Source: Actinacidiphila epipremni (GTDB taxonomy: Bacteria; Actinomycetota; Actinomycetes; Streptomycetales; Streptomycetaceae). From it: DNA of 64,000 bases. Below, piece after piece: positions 16,801 to 23,668 of the stretch (position 1 is the stretch's first letter; every line of letters begins with the position of its first letter). The position numbers were made by a program, and so were the translations under genes. The notes under the pieces are model-generated. The model did not search any database. It saw nothing but the letters and a program-made list of their open reading frames with translations, and was not told the origin of the DNA. The stretch lies in NCBI RefSeq assembly GCF_012034175.1, contig NZ_JAATEJ010000015.1, forward strand, positions 124,001 to 188,000, in the 5' to 3' direction.

Positions 16801-17151
16801 GAGGTGTGCCTCTTTCAACGATGTACGGGCGAGCGGTGGGGACAGGACGGCCCTGGCCGCACGACGACATGGCCGTCGCCGGCCGCCGCGTGGGGGAGAG
16901 GGCAGGGAAAAGCTGCGGCTACGGCCGCAAGGCCCCCGTCACCACGGGTAGTTCACGGGTGCCGAGTCGGAAGCATAGGGGTAAAGGTTGCTCTCTGTCG
17001 CCGCTTTGTGAACCTTTCGCCGACCTTTCGGTGGCCTTCTGCCGACCGGTACCGCATGCCCCGGTGCGTGCCGTGCGGCGGTTGTGGCGAGGGGGCGCGG
17101 AAACTACTCTTACCCGTCGGTAAGTTTACTTGTGAGTAAGGAAGGTGGCCG
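16801..17151. other. 351-bp divergent intergenic region
   Basis: No gene. It lies between the EKFWY-repeat gene (leftward) and the SCP2 gene (rightward), so it must hold both promoters. It is visibly less GC-rich between 16960 and 17140. An AAAGGTT / AACCTTT pair (16983-16989 and 17011-17017) and the two dyads before the SCP2 gene are the only structures I see. Confidence 0.6.
17109..17140 (+). promoter_or_regulatory. Adjacent dyads before the SCP2 gene, TetR-operator-like
   Basis: CTTACC-CGTC-GGTAAG (17109-17124) is a perfect inverted repeat. It abuts TTAC-TTGTGA-GTAA (17127-17140). TTAC...GTAA symmetry is common in actinobacterial TetR operators for lipid genes. The second dyad ends just before the ribosome site GGAAGG. 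Confidence 0.45.
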
Positions 17152-17622
17152 ATGACCGCACAGGACGATCTCGACCTGGAGACGCTGGACTTCGGCTCCG
17201 TCGAGCCCCATGACTTCGCCCGTATCGTCAAGGGCCTGCCCACCGCCCGGATCGCCGAGCTGATGGCCGGCACGCAGCGCCGCCGGGTGCTCGACGAGGT
17301 CTTCGGGCGGATGAACACCCGCTTCCGGCCCGACGCCGCCGCCGGCCGCGACGCCCTCATCCGCTGGCGCATCACCGCCGCGGACGGGGGTCCCGACGAC
17401 GTCTACGAGACCCACATCGGCGGCGGCACCTGCACCGTCGTCCCCGAGCGCACCGACCGCGAGCCGCAGCTCAGCCTCGCCATGGCCGCGCCCGAATTCC
17501 TCAAGCTGGTCTCCGGCAACGCCTCGGGGCCCACGCTCTTCTTCACCCGCAAGCTCAAGGTCAAGGGCGACCTCAGGCTCGCCGGGTCGCTCACCTACTT
17601 CTTCGACATCCCCAAGCCCTGA
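17152..17622 (+). CDS. SCP2 sterol-carrier-domain protein
   Basis: A 156-residue soluble protein. The N-terminal third is helical (DLDLETLDFGSVEPHDFARI); the rest has the SCP2 pattern of a beta-sheet over a hydrophobic cavity, including VYETHIGGGTCTV, LSLAMAAPEFLKLVSG and KLKVKGDLRLA. Members bind fatty acyl chains or sterol-like lipids. GGAAGG precedes the ATG. It is monocistronic here, with paired operator-like dyads immediately upstream. The Nudix gene converges on it. Role in lipid handling is inferred from the fold alone. Confidence 0.82.
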   Translation: MTAQDDLDLETLDFGSVEPHDFARIVKGLPTARIAELMAGTQRRRVLDEVFGRMNTRFRPDAAAGRDALIRWRITAADGGPDDVYETHIGGGTCTVVPERTDREPQLSLAMAAPEFLKLVSGNASGPTLFFTRKLKVKGDLRLAGSLTYFFDIPKP

Positions 17623-17661
17623 GGGCGCGGGCCGCCCGGCGTCACGTGGCGTTGCCCGGCG

Positions 17662-18168
17662 TCACGCGCCGCCGGCCGCCGGGTGGCCGTCGACCAGCTC
17701 CACGGGCGCCGTCCCGGCGGCGAGCGCGTCCAGCCCGGCGCCGATGCGCAGGGCCGCGCGCGGGTAGAGGTAGCGGTCGGCCTCGTCGAGGGCGACCAGC
17801 TTCCAGGAGTCCAGCTCCTCCTCCTGGAGCCGGATCGCGGCCAGTTGCTCGTCGGTCAGCACCCCGCCGTCGAACAGGAAGTTCACCGAGGGCGGGCGCT
17901 CGCCGCCCGCCGTGCTCCACTCGAACGCCAGCAGCACGCCCGGCTCCACGTCCAGCCCGATCTCCTCGGCCGTCTCCCGGCGGGCCGCCTGCCGCGGCGT
18001 CTCGTTCAGGTCCGACTCGATCGTGCCGCCCGGCAGCGTCCACGTGCCGTCGTCGCGGTAGTTGGGCTCGACGATGAGGATGCGGCCGTCGGCCGAGCGG
18101 AAGAGCATGCTGGCGCCGGCGAGGATGCGGGGCAGGCTCGCGAGGTAGGTCGCGTAGTCGGTCGTCAT
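17662..18168 (-). CDS. Nudix hydrolase
   Basis: A 168-residue pyrophosphohydrolase. The Nudix helix is present (TWTLPGGTIESDLNETPRQA followed by RRETAEEIGL), with the metal-binding RExxEE intact. Compared with the usual spacing there are two extra residues between the GG loop and the first glutamate. Members cleave nucleoside diphosphates linked to another group; the substrate cannot be predicted. I start at the ATG at 18168; a long upstream extension in the same frame is antisense to glycerate kinase and rejected. It diverges from glycerate kinase with 135 bp between. Confidence 0.85.
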   Translation of the reverse strand: MTTDYATYLASLPRILAGASMLFRSADGRILIVEPNYRDDGTWTLPGGTIESDLNETPRQAARRETAEEIGLDVEPGVLLAFEWSTAGGERPPSVNFLFDGGVLTDEQLAAIRLQEEELDSWKLVALDEADRYLYPRAALRIGAGLDALAAGTAPVELVDGHPAAGGA

Positions 18169-18303
18169 GCCGTCGAATCTACTGGTCCCGCGGCCCCGCT
18201 CGCGGGGCCGGCCGCCCGGCCGGGATAGGGTCCGAGCGCGAGGTCCCATGATCGGGCCCGGTACGGGCCGGTGGGCAGCGACGGATTCGACGGAGGGGTG
18301 ACG

Positions 18304-19440
18304 GTGGCCGACACCGCGAGGGTTGCGCCGGGGCGGGTGCTGATCGCCGCCGACAAGTTCAAGGGCTCGCTCACGGCGGTGCAGGTCGCCGAGCATGTCG
18401 CGGCGGGGCTGCGGGCGGTCGTGCCCGGCCTGGAGATCACCGCGCTGCCGGTCGCCGACGGCGGCGACGGCACGGTGGACGCGGCGGTCGCCGCGGGCTT
18501 CGACCGGCGTACGGTGCGGGTCACCGGGCCGCTGGGCGAGCCCGTCGAGGCGGCGTACGCGCTGCGCGCGGGCACCGCGGTGGTCGAGATGGCCGAGGCG
18601 TCGGGGCTGCGGCACCTGCCGCCCGGCGTCTTCGCGCCGCGCACCGCCACCACGTACGGCACCGGTGAGCTGCTGCGGGCCGCGCTCGACGCGGGGGCCC
18701 GCACGATCGTGCTCGGCGTCGGGGGCAGCGCCACGACGGACGGCGGCGCGGGCATGCTCAGCGCGCTCGGGGCGCGGCTGCTGGACGCCGGCGGCGCGCC
18801 CGTCGCACCCGGCGGGGCCGCGCTCGCGGACCTGGCGAGCGCGGACCTCGGCGGCCTGGACCCGCGGCTGGCCGCGACGGAGGTCGTGCTGGCCAGCGAC
18901 GTCGACAATCCGCTGCTCGGGCCTACCGGGGCGGCGGCGGTCTACGGTCCGCAGAAGGGGGCGGACGCGGAGGACGTGGCCGTCCTCGACGCGGCGCTCA
19001 CCCGTTACGCCGAGGTCCTCGGCGCGATGCCGCTGGCCGCGGCGCCGGGCGCCGGCGCGGCCGGCGGGATCGGCTTCGGGGCGCTGGTCGGGCTCCAGGC
19101 GACCTTCCGGCCCGGCATCGAGGTGCTCCTCGACGTCCTCGGCTTCGAGGACGCGGTCGCCGGCGCGGCCCTCGTCATCACCGGCGAGGGTTCCCTCGAC
19201 CCCCAGACCCTGCACGGCAAGGCCCCCATCGGCGTCGCCCGGGCCGCCGCCCCCCACGGCATCCCCGTGGCCGCCGTCTGTGGCCGCCTCACCCTCCCCG
19301 AGTCCGCCCTCGCCGCCGCGGGCATCACCCACACGTATGCGCTCTCCGCGCTAGAGCCCGACCCCACGCTCTCCATGACCAACGCGGGCCCCCTCCTCGA
19401 ACGCGCCGCCACCCTCCTGGCCAGCGACCTCCTGACCTAA
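18304..19440 (+). CDS. Glycerate kinase
   Basis: A 378-residue enzyme of the GckA/GlxK family, which phosphorylates D-glycerate to 2- or 3-phosphoglycerate in glyoxylate, allantoin or serine metabolism. Marks are IAADKFKGSLTAVQVAEHV at the N-terminus, PVADGGDGTVDA, the LGVGGSATTDGGAGMLSALG glycine loop and ITGEGSLDPQTLHGKAPIGV near the C-terminus. The GTG at 18304 lies 7 bp after GGAGG; a GTG at 18298 is too close to it. The 3' end abuts a long noncoding repeat block. No pathway partner is adjacent. Confidence 0.9.
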   Translation: MADTARVAPGRVLIAADKFKGSLTAVQVAEHVAAGLRAVVPGLEITALPVADGGDGTVDAAVAAGFDRRTVRVTGPLGEPVEAAYALRAGTAVVEMAEASGLRHLPPGVFAPRTATTYGTGELLRAALDAGARTIVLGVGGSATTDGGAGMLSALGARLLDAGGAPVAPGGAALADLASADLGGLDPRLAATEVVLASDVDNPLLGPTGAAAVYGPQKGADAEDVAVLDAALTRYAEVLGAMPLAAAPGAGAAGGIGFGALVGLQATFRPGIEVLLDVLGFEDAVAGAALVITGEGSLDPQTLHGKAPIGVARAAAPHGIPVAAVCGRLTLPESALAAAGITHTYALSALEPDPTLSMTNAGPLLERAATLLASDLLT

Positions 19441-20241
19441 CCCCACCCAGCCCTCGCGGCTGCGCCGCGTGGGCGCGACCTGTCGGAGGGCACGGCTGCG
19501 CCGCGGGGTGAGCTTTTCAGGGGCGCGGGGAACTGCGCTCCCCCAGAGCTTCGCCTGGGAGGTACCCCCAGCCACATGCGGCCCGCAGGTCGTCACCGAC
19601 CCAAAGGGGCTGTTGCTGTCGTATCCGGACCACCGGCCGGTGGTGGGTTGCGCGCGCAGTTCCCCGCGCCCCTGGTGGTTGGCGTCCGGCGTCTAGGCGC
19701 CCAGCCGGCGGGGGTTTGCGGCTGCGCCGCGGGGCGGCAAACCAGGGGCGCGGGGAACTGCGCGGCCAGCCAGTGACCGGCGTGCACGTCGTCACCGTCC
19801 CAAGGGGGCTGTTCGGTTCGGTCCGGACCACCGGCCGGTGGTGGGTTGCGCGCGCAGTTCCCCGCGCCCCTGGTGGTTGGCGTCCGGCGTCTAGGCGCCC
19901 AGCCGGCGGGGGTTAGCGGCTGCGCCGCGGGGTGAGCTTTTCAGGGGCGCGGGGAACTGCGCGACCAGCCAGGAACCGGCGTGCACGTCGCCACCGTCCG
20001 AAAGGGGCTGTTCGGTCCGGTCCGGACCACCGGCCGGTGGCCGGTTGCTGGGGGTACCCCCTCTGGGGGAGCAGTTCCCCGCGCCCCTGAAAAGCACCCC
20101 GCGGCGCAGCCGCAAACCCCCCCAGTCGCGCCCACGCGGCGCCAGCCGCACAACAAACACAGCCCCGCGCCCCTGGGGGGCGCCCCGCGGCGCAGCCAAG
20201 AGCACCGCCCGACGCAGCGGGCAGCTCCAACCGGGCCAGCG
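19441..20241. repeat. Noncoding block of tandem units with internal inverted repeats
   Basis: About 800 bp without a gene. A unit beginning CGGCTGCGCCGCGGGG recurs at 19493, 19719 and 19917 (periods 226 and 198 bp). Each unit has a forward copy of AGGGGCGCGGGGAACTGCGC, then a perfect 16-bp palindrome ACCACCGGCCGGTGGT (degenerate in the third), then the reverse complement GCGCAGTTCCCCGCGCCCCT. The AGGGGCTGTT and GTGCACGTCGTCACCGTCC segments also repeat. Copy one and copy three carry an extra CTCCCCCAG/CTGGGGG-type insert. A single half copy lies at about 9931. Short open frames here are low-complexity and not genes. Confidence 0.85.
19537..19570. repeat. Nested palindromic insert within the first repeat unit
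   Basis: After AACTGC the unit is interrupted by GCTCCCCCAGAGCTTCGCCT and then GGGAGGTACCCCCAG. A shortened, inverted version (GCTGGGGGTACCCCCTCTGG, then GGGAGC) sits at about 20046-20071 in the last unit, at the equivalent junction. This is a repeat inserted within a repeat. Confidence 0.6.
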
Positions 20242-21093
20242 CTAGCGCAGCGCGTCGGTGCGGGCTTCGCGGCGGTTGGCGCGCATCGTGTTGACGCGGC
20301 GGGTCGTGGCGAAGCACGGGATGAGCGCGGCGGCGCCGCACTGGAGGGCCGCGCCGGTCTGGAGGAGCTCATGCCCGCCGGGGACGTCGAGCGTCCAGGC
20401 CGTGAGGCACAGCATGCTCACGATCGTCCAGGCGAAGGTCACCGCCGCCAGGCGGCCCCTCGGCTTGGGGTACTCGACGCGGCTGACCATGAGCCACGCC
20501 ACACCCACGATCGCCACGATCGTCGGCACGAACGGCAGCTCCAGCAGCACCACGGAGACCACCGTCATCGCCCCGAAGGGGCTGGGCATCCCCTGGAAGA
20601 CCCCGTCCCGCAGCGTCGTGCAGGAGAAGCGGGCGAGCCGCAGCACCACCGCGAGGACGACGAGCACCGCCGCCGCCGCGGACACCTTGCCGTGCGCGTC
20701 GTCGGCGACCAGCCCCCATACGACCACGAAGTACGCCGGGGCGAGCCCGAAGCTGATCAGGTCGGAGAGGTTGTCCAGCTCCGCGCCCATCGCCGAGCTG
20801 CGCAGCTTGCGCGCCACGAGCCCGTCGAAGAGGTCGAAGACCGACGCCAGCAGCATGAGCGACACCGCGGTCGCCGCGCTGTGCTTGGACATCCCGCCGT
20901 CGTTCGTGCCGTTCAGGTGCGGCACCAGCACCCCGGTCGTGGTGAAGTACACCGCGAGGAAGCCGCAGATCGCGTTGCCGAGCGTGAGCGCGTCCGCGAT
21001 GGACAGCCGCGTCGACAGCGGCAGGTCGTGGACCTCGTCCTGGAGTTCGGTCACCCAGTCGGACTGGGCCGTGTCGCCGTCAGTCACGGTCAA
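20242..21093 (-). CDS. pssA: CDP-diacylglycerol-serine O-phosphatidyltransferase
   Basis: A 283-residue polytopic membrane enzyme that makes phosphatidylserine from CDP-diacylglycerol and serine. The CDP-alcohol phosphotransferase motif is complete: D90-G91..A94-R95.......G103...D107...D111 within FDGLVARKLRSSAMGAELDN and LSD. About six to eight helices follow. The reading frame can start at TTG 21093, which has GGTGA upstream, or at GTG 21087; both overlap the psd stop. With psd it forms the bacterial route to phosphatidylethanolamine. Unusually, decarboxylase precedes synthase in the transcript. Confidence 0.9.
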   Translation of the reverse strand: MTVTDGDTAQSDWVTELQDEVHDLPLSTRLSIADALTLGNAICGFLAVYFTTTGVLVPHLNGTNDGGMSKHSAATAVSLMLLASVFDLFDGLVARKLRSSAMGAELDNLSDLISFGLAPAYFVVVWGLVADDAHGKVSAAAAVLVVLAVVLRLARFSCTTLRDGVFQGMPSPFGAMTVVSVVLLELPFVPTIVAIVGVAWLMVSRVEYPKPRGRLAAVTFAWTIVSMLCLTAWTLDVPGGHELLQTGAALQCGAAALIPCFATTRRVNTMRANRREARTDALR

Positions 21094-21727
21094 GGCGAGT
21101 CACCCCAGCCGTGGTGGTCTGGCCGACCTCGACGCCCGCCTCGATCCCGGCGGGCAGGTACACGTCGACCCGGGAGCCGAAGCGGATCAGCCCGATGCGC
21201 TCGCCCTGCTCGACCTTGCAGCCCCGCGGCACGTACGGCACGATCCGCCGCGCCACGGCCCCGGCGATCTGCACCATCTCGACGTCGCCGAGATCGGTGT
21301 CGAAGTGCCACACGACCCGCTCGTTGTTCTCGCTCTCCTTGTTGAACGCCGGCACGTACCCCCCGGGGATGTGCTCGACGGAGGAGATCGTGCCGGTGAG
21401 CGGAGCCCGGTTGACGTGCACGTTCAGCGGGCTCATGAAGATCGCGACGCGGGTGCGCCCGTCCTTCCACGGCATGACGCTCTGGACCACGCCGTCGGCG
21501 GGGCTGATCACGCGGCCCTCGGCGATCTCCCGCTCCGGGTCGCGGAAGAACCACAGCATCCCGGCCGCGAGCGCGGTGGCGGGGACGGCCACCGCCGCCC
21601 AGCGGCCGGAGTGGCGCGCCTTGGCGAGGGAGACCGCCGCGGTGGCGGCGGTCGGCAGGAGCCACGGTGATGCGCCACGTGCGAGGCGGACCCGGCGACG
21701 TGGCGCAGGGGAATGGCTGTCGGGCAT
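21080..21727 (-). CDS. psd: Phosphatidylserine decarboxylase, short class
   Basis: A 215-residue pyruvoyl enzyme that converts phosphatidylserine to phosphatidylethanolamine. The self-cleavage site is the FGS of LIRFGSRVDVYLP; the serine becomes the pyruvoyl group. Other marks are WFFRDPER, SPADGVV and FMSPLNVHVNRAP. An N-terminal hydrophobic pair (PWLLPTAATAAVSLA and WAAVAVPATALAAGML) anchors it. The ATG at 21727 has GAAGG upstream; a frame extending to 21919 is not conserved. It overlaps pssA by 8-14 bp. Confidence 0.92.
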   Translation of the reverse strand: MPDSHSPAPRRRVRLARGASPWLLPTAATAAVSLAKARHSGRWAAVAVPATALAAGMLWFFRDPEREIAEGRVISPADGVVQSVMPWKDGRTRVAIFMSPLNVHVNRAPLTGTISSVEHIPGGYVPAFNKESENNERVVWHFDTDLGDVEMVQIAGAVARRIVPYVPRGCKVEQGERIGLIRFGSRVDVYLPAGIEAGVEVGQTTTAGVTRLDRD

Positions 21728-21788
21728 GGAAGACCTTCGTAGCGGAGGATGCCGCGAATTGCTTCTGGGGACGGCGGCTTTGGTCGAT

Positions 21789-21817
21789 GGTATCGGCTGA
21801 CACCGGCAACTCGGCAA
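21789..21817 (-). promoter_or_regulatory. Putative promoter of psd-pssA
   Basis: Reading leftward, TTGCCG (complement of 21812-21817), a 17-bp spacer and GATACC (complement of 21789-21794). The -10 lies 61 bp before the psd ATG. Match is moderate. Confidence 0.35.
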
Positions 21818-21892
21818 GCGCAAGGGCGAGTCGATGGCCGGTTCACATGCCCTTCCGCCCCCCACGGCCATGACCGAGTGTGACTTTCGCCT

Positions 21893-21914
21893 CGGATCAG
21901 TCATGACAAATCCG
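21893..21914. promoter_or_regulatory. 22-bp palindrome between the acyl-CoA dehydrogenase gene and psd
   Basis: CGGAT-CA-GTCATGAC-AA-ATCCG is symmetric except for the two dinucleotides, with a perfect GTCATGAC centre. It starts 18 bp after the acyl-CoA dehydrogenase stop and about 75 bp before the predicted psd -35. The compact centre would make a poor RNA hairpin, so a protein-binding site is more likely than a terminator. Confidence 0.4.
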
Positions 21915-21931
21915 GACATAAGGCCCTCGAT

Positions 21932-23146
21932 TCAGCCCTGGATCCGGTATTCCTCCAGCAGTCTCCGGCCGATGATCATTTTCTGGATCTCGGCGGTCCC
22001 CTCACCGATGAGCAGCATCGGCGCCTCCCGGTAGAGCCGCTCGATCTCGTACTCCTTGGAGAAGCCGTAGCCGCCGTGGATCCGGAACGCGTCCTCCACT
22101 ACTTCTTTGCAGAACTCCGACGCCAGGTATTTCGCCATGCCCGCTTCCAGGTCGTTACGCTCGCCGGAATCCTTCTTGCGTGCGGCATTGACCATCATCT
22201 GGTGCGCGGCCTCCACCTTGGTGGCCATTTCGGCGAGCTTGAACTGCACCGCCTGGTGCTGCGCGATCGGCTTGCCGAAGGTGTGCCGCTGCTGCGCGTA
22301 CGCGATGCCCAGCTCGAAGGCCCGGCGGGCGACCCCGCAGCCGCGCGCGGCCACGTTGACCCGGCCGACCTCGACGCCGTCCATCATCTGGTAGAAGCCG
22401 CGCCCGCTGTCCCCGCCCAGCACCCGGTCGGCCGGGATCCGGACGTCCTGGAGCACCAGCTCGGTGGTGTCGACGCCCTTGTAGCCCATCTTCTCGATCT
22501 TGCCGGGCACGGTCAGACCGGGGACGGACGCGTTGGCGCCGAAGCCGGGCTCCTTCTCGACCAGGAACGTCGTCATCGAGCGGTGCGCGGGCGCGTCGGC
22601 CGGCTGCCCCTCGTCGGTGCGGCACAGCACCGCCACCAGGTTCGCCGACCCGCCGTTGGTCAGCCACATCTTCTGCCCGTTGATCACATACGCGTCCCCG
22701 TCGCGCACCGCCTTGGTGCGGATCGCCGACACGTCCGAGCCCAGTCCCGGCTCCGACATCGAGAACGCGCCGCGCACCTCGCCGGCCGCCATCCGCGGCA
22801 GGAAATACTCCTTCTGCTCCTGCGTGCCGTGCTGCTTGATCATGTAGGCGACGATGAAATGCGTGTTGATGATGCCCGACACGCTCATCCAGCCGCGGGC
22901 GATCTCCTCCACGGTCAGCGCGTACGTCAGCAGCGACTCGCCGAGGCCGCCGTACTCCTCCGGAATCATCAGCCCGAAGATGCCCAGGTCCTTCAGGCCC
23001 TCGACGATGTCGGTGGGGTATTCGTCGCGGTGTTCGAGCTCGGTGGCGACCGGCAGGATCTCCTTGTCCACGAACGCGCGGACGGTGCCGATGATCTCCT
23101 GCTGGACGTCGGTCAGCCCGTCCGTCCGCCCCAGTCGTCCCGCCAT
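21932..23146 (-). CDS. Acyl-CoA dehydrogenase, likely methylsuccinyl-CoA dehydrogenase
   Basis: A 404-residue FAD enzyme. It shows FSMSEPGLGSDVSAIRTKA and MWLTNGGSANLVAV (flavin and substrate contacts), and the C-terminal IGEGTAEIQKMIIGR with the catalytic glutamate. It is the last gene of the ccr operon, one base after the MaoC gene. In the ethylmalonyl-CoA pathway the final oxidation converts methylsuccinyl-CoA to mesaconyl-CoA, so I infer that role. It is shorter than the Rhodobacter Mcd, which has an N-terminal extension; a different branched acyl-CoA substrate is possible. Confidence 0.88.
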   Translation of the reverse strand: MAGRLGRTDGLTDVQQEIIGTVRAFVDKEILPVATELEHRDEYPTDIVEGLKDLGIFGLMIPEEYGGLGESLLTYALTVEEIARGWMSVSGIINTHFIVAYMIKQHGTQEQKEYFLPRMAAGEVRGAFSMSEPGLGSDVSAIRTKAVRDGDAYVINGQKMWLTNGGSANLVAVLCRTDEGQPADAPAHRSMTTFLVEKEPGFGANASVPGLTVPGKIEKMGYKGVDTTELVLQDVRIPADRVLGGDSGRGFYQMMDGVEVGRVNVAARGCGVARRAFELGIAYAQQRHTFGKPIAQHQAVQFKLAEMATKVEAAHQMMVNAARKKDSGERNDLEAGMAKYLASEFCKEVVEDAFRIHGGYGFSKEYEIERLYREAPMLLIGEGTAEIQKMIIGRRLLEEYRIQG

Positions 23147-23147
23147 G

Positions 23148-23666
23148 TCAGTTCCCCTCCGAGCGCTGCTGCGGCTGCGGGCGGCCGGGCTGCTCCCCGC
23201 CGCGCCGCTCGACGTACGCGGCGGTCGGCACCATCACCTTGCGCCGGAAGACGCACACCAGCGTGCCGTCCTGGTTGTGCCCGCGGGTCTCGACCTGGAC
23301 GATGCCGCGGTCGTCCTTGCTCTTGGACGGCCATTTGTCCAGCACCGTCGTCTCGCCGTAGAGGGTGTCGCCGTGGAAGGTCGGCGCGACATGCCGCAGC
23401 GACTCCACCTCCAGATTGGCGATCGCCTTTCCCGACACGTCCGGTACCGACATTCCCAGCAGCAGCGAGTAGACGTAGTTCCCGACGACCACATTGCGGC
23501 CGAAGTCGGTGGTCTTCTCCGCGTAGTTGGCGTCCATGTGCAGCGGGTGGTGGTTCATCGTGAGAAGGCAGAAGAGATGGTCGTCGTATTCGGTGACCGT
23601 CTTTCCCGGCCAGTGCCTGTAGACGGCACCGACCTCGAACTCCTCATATGTGCGGCCGAACTGCAC
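23148..23666 (-). CDS. MaoC-like (R)-hydratase, likely mesaconyl-CoA hydratase
   Basis: A 172-residue single hot-dog protein. The hydratase-2 style motif is MNHHPLHMDANYA, with the active Asn/His pair, after FEVGAVYRHWPGKTVTEYDD. A C-terminal Gln/Arg-rich tail is not conserved. The GTG start is 2 bp after the mutase stop. Position between the mutase and the dehydrogenase supports hydration of mesaconyl-CoA to methylmalyl-CoA. Rhodobacter Mch is a double hot-dog, so this half-size version must dimerise to form a full site. Confidence 0.85.
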   Translation of the reverse strand: MQFGRTYEEFEVGAVYRHWPGKTVTEYDDHLFCLLTMNHHPLHMDANYAEKTTDFGRNVVVGNYVYSLLLGMSVPDVSGKAIANLEVESLRHVAPTFHGDTLYGETTVLDKWPSKSKDDRGIVQVETRGHNQDGTLVCVFRRKVMVPTAAYVERRGGEQPGRPQPQQRSEGN

Positions 23667-23668
23667 GG

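Noticed and set aside
18169..19332. Long N-terminal extension of the Nudix protein
   Set aside because: It is antisense to glycerate kinase; ATG 18168 starts the conserved protein.
19441..20241. Small open frames in the repeat block (65-100 codons)
   Set aside because: They follow the repeat on both strands, are Arg/Pro/Gly-rich, and have no ribosome sites.
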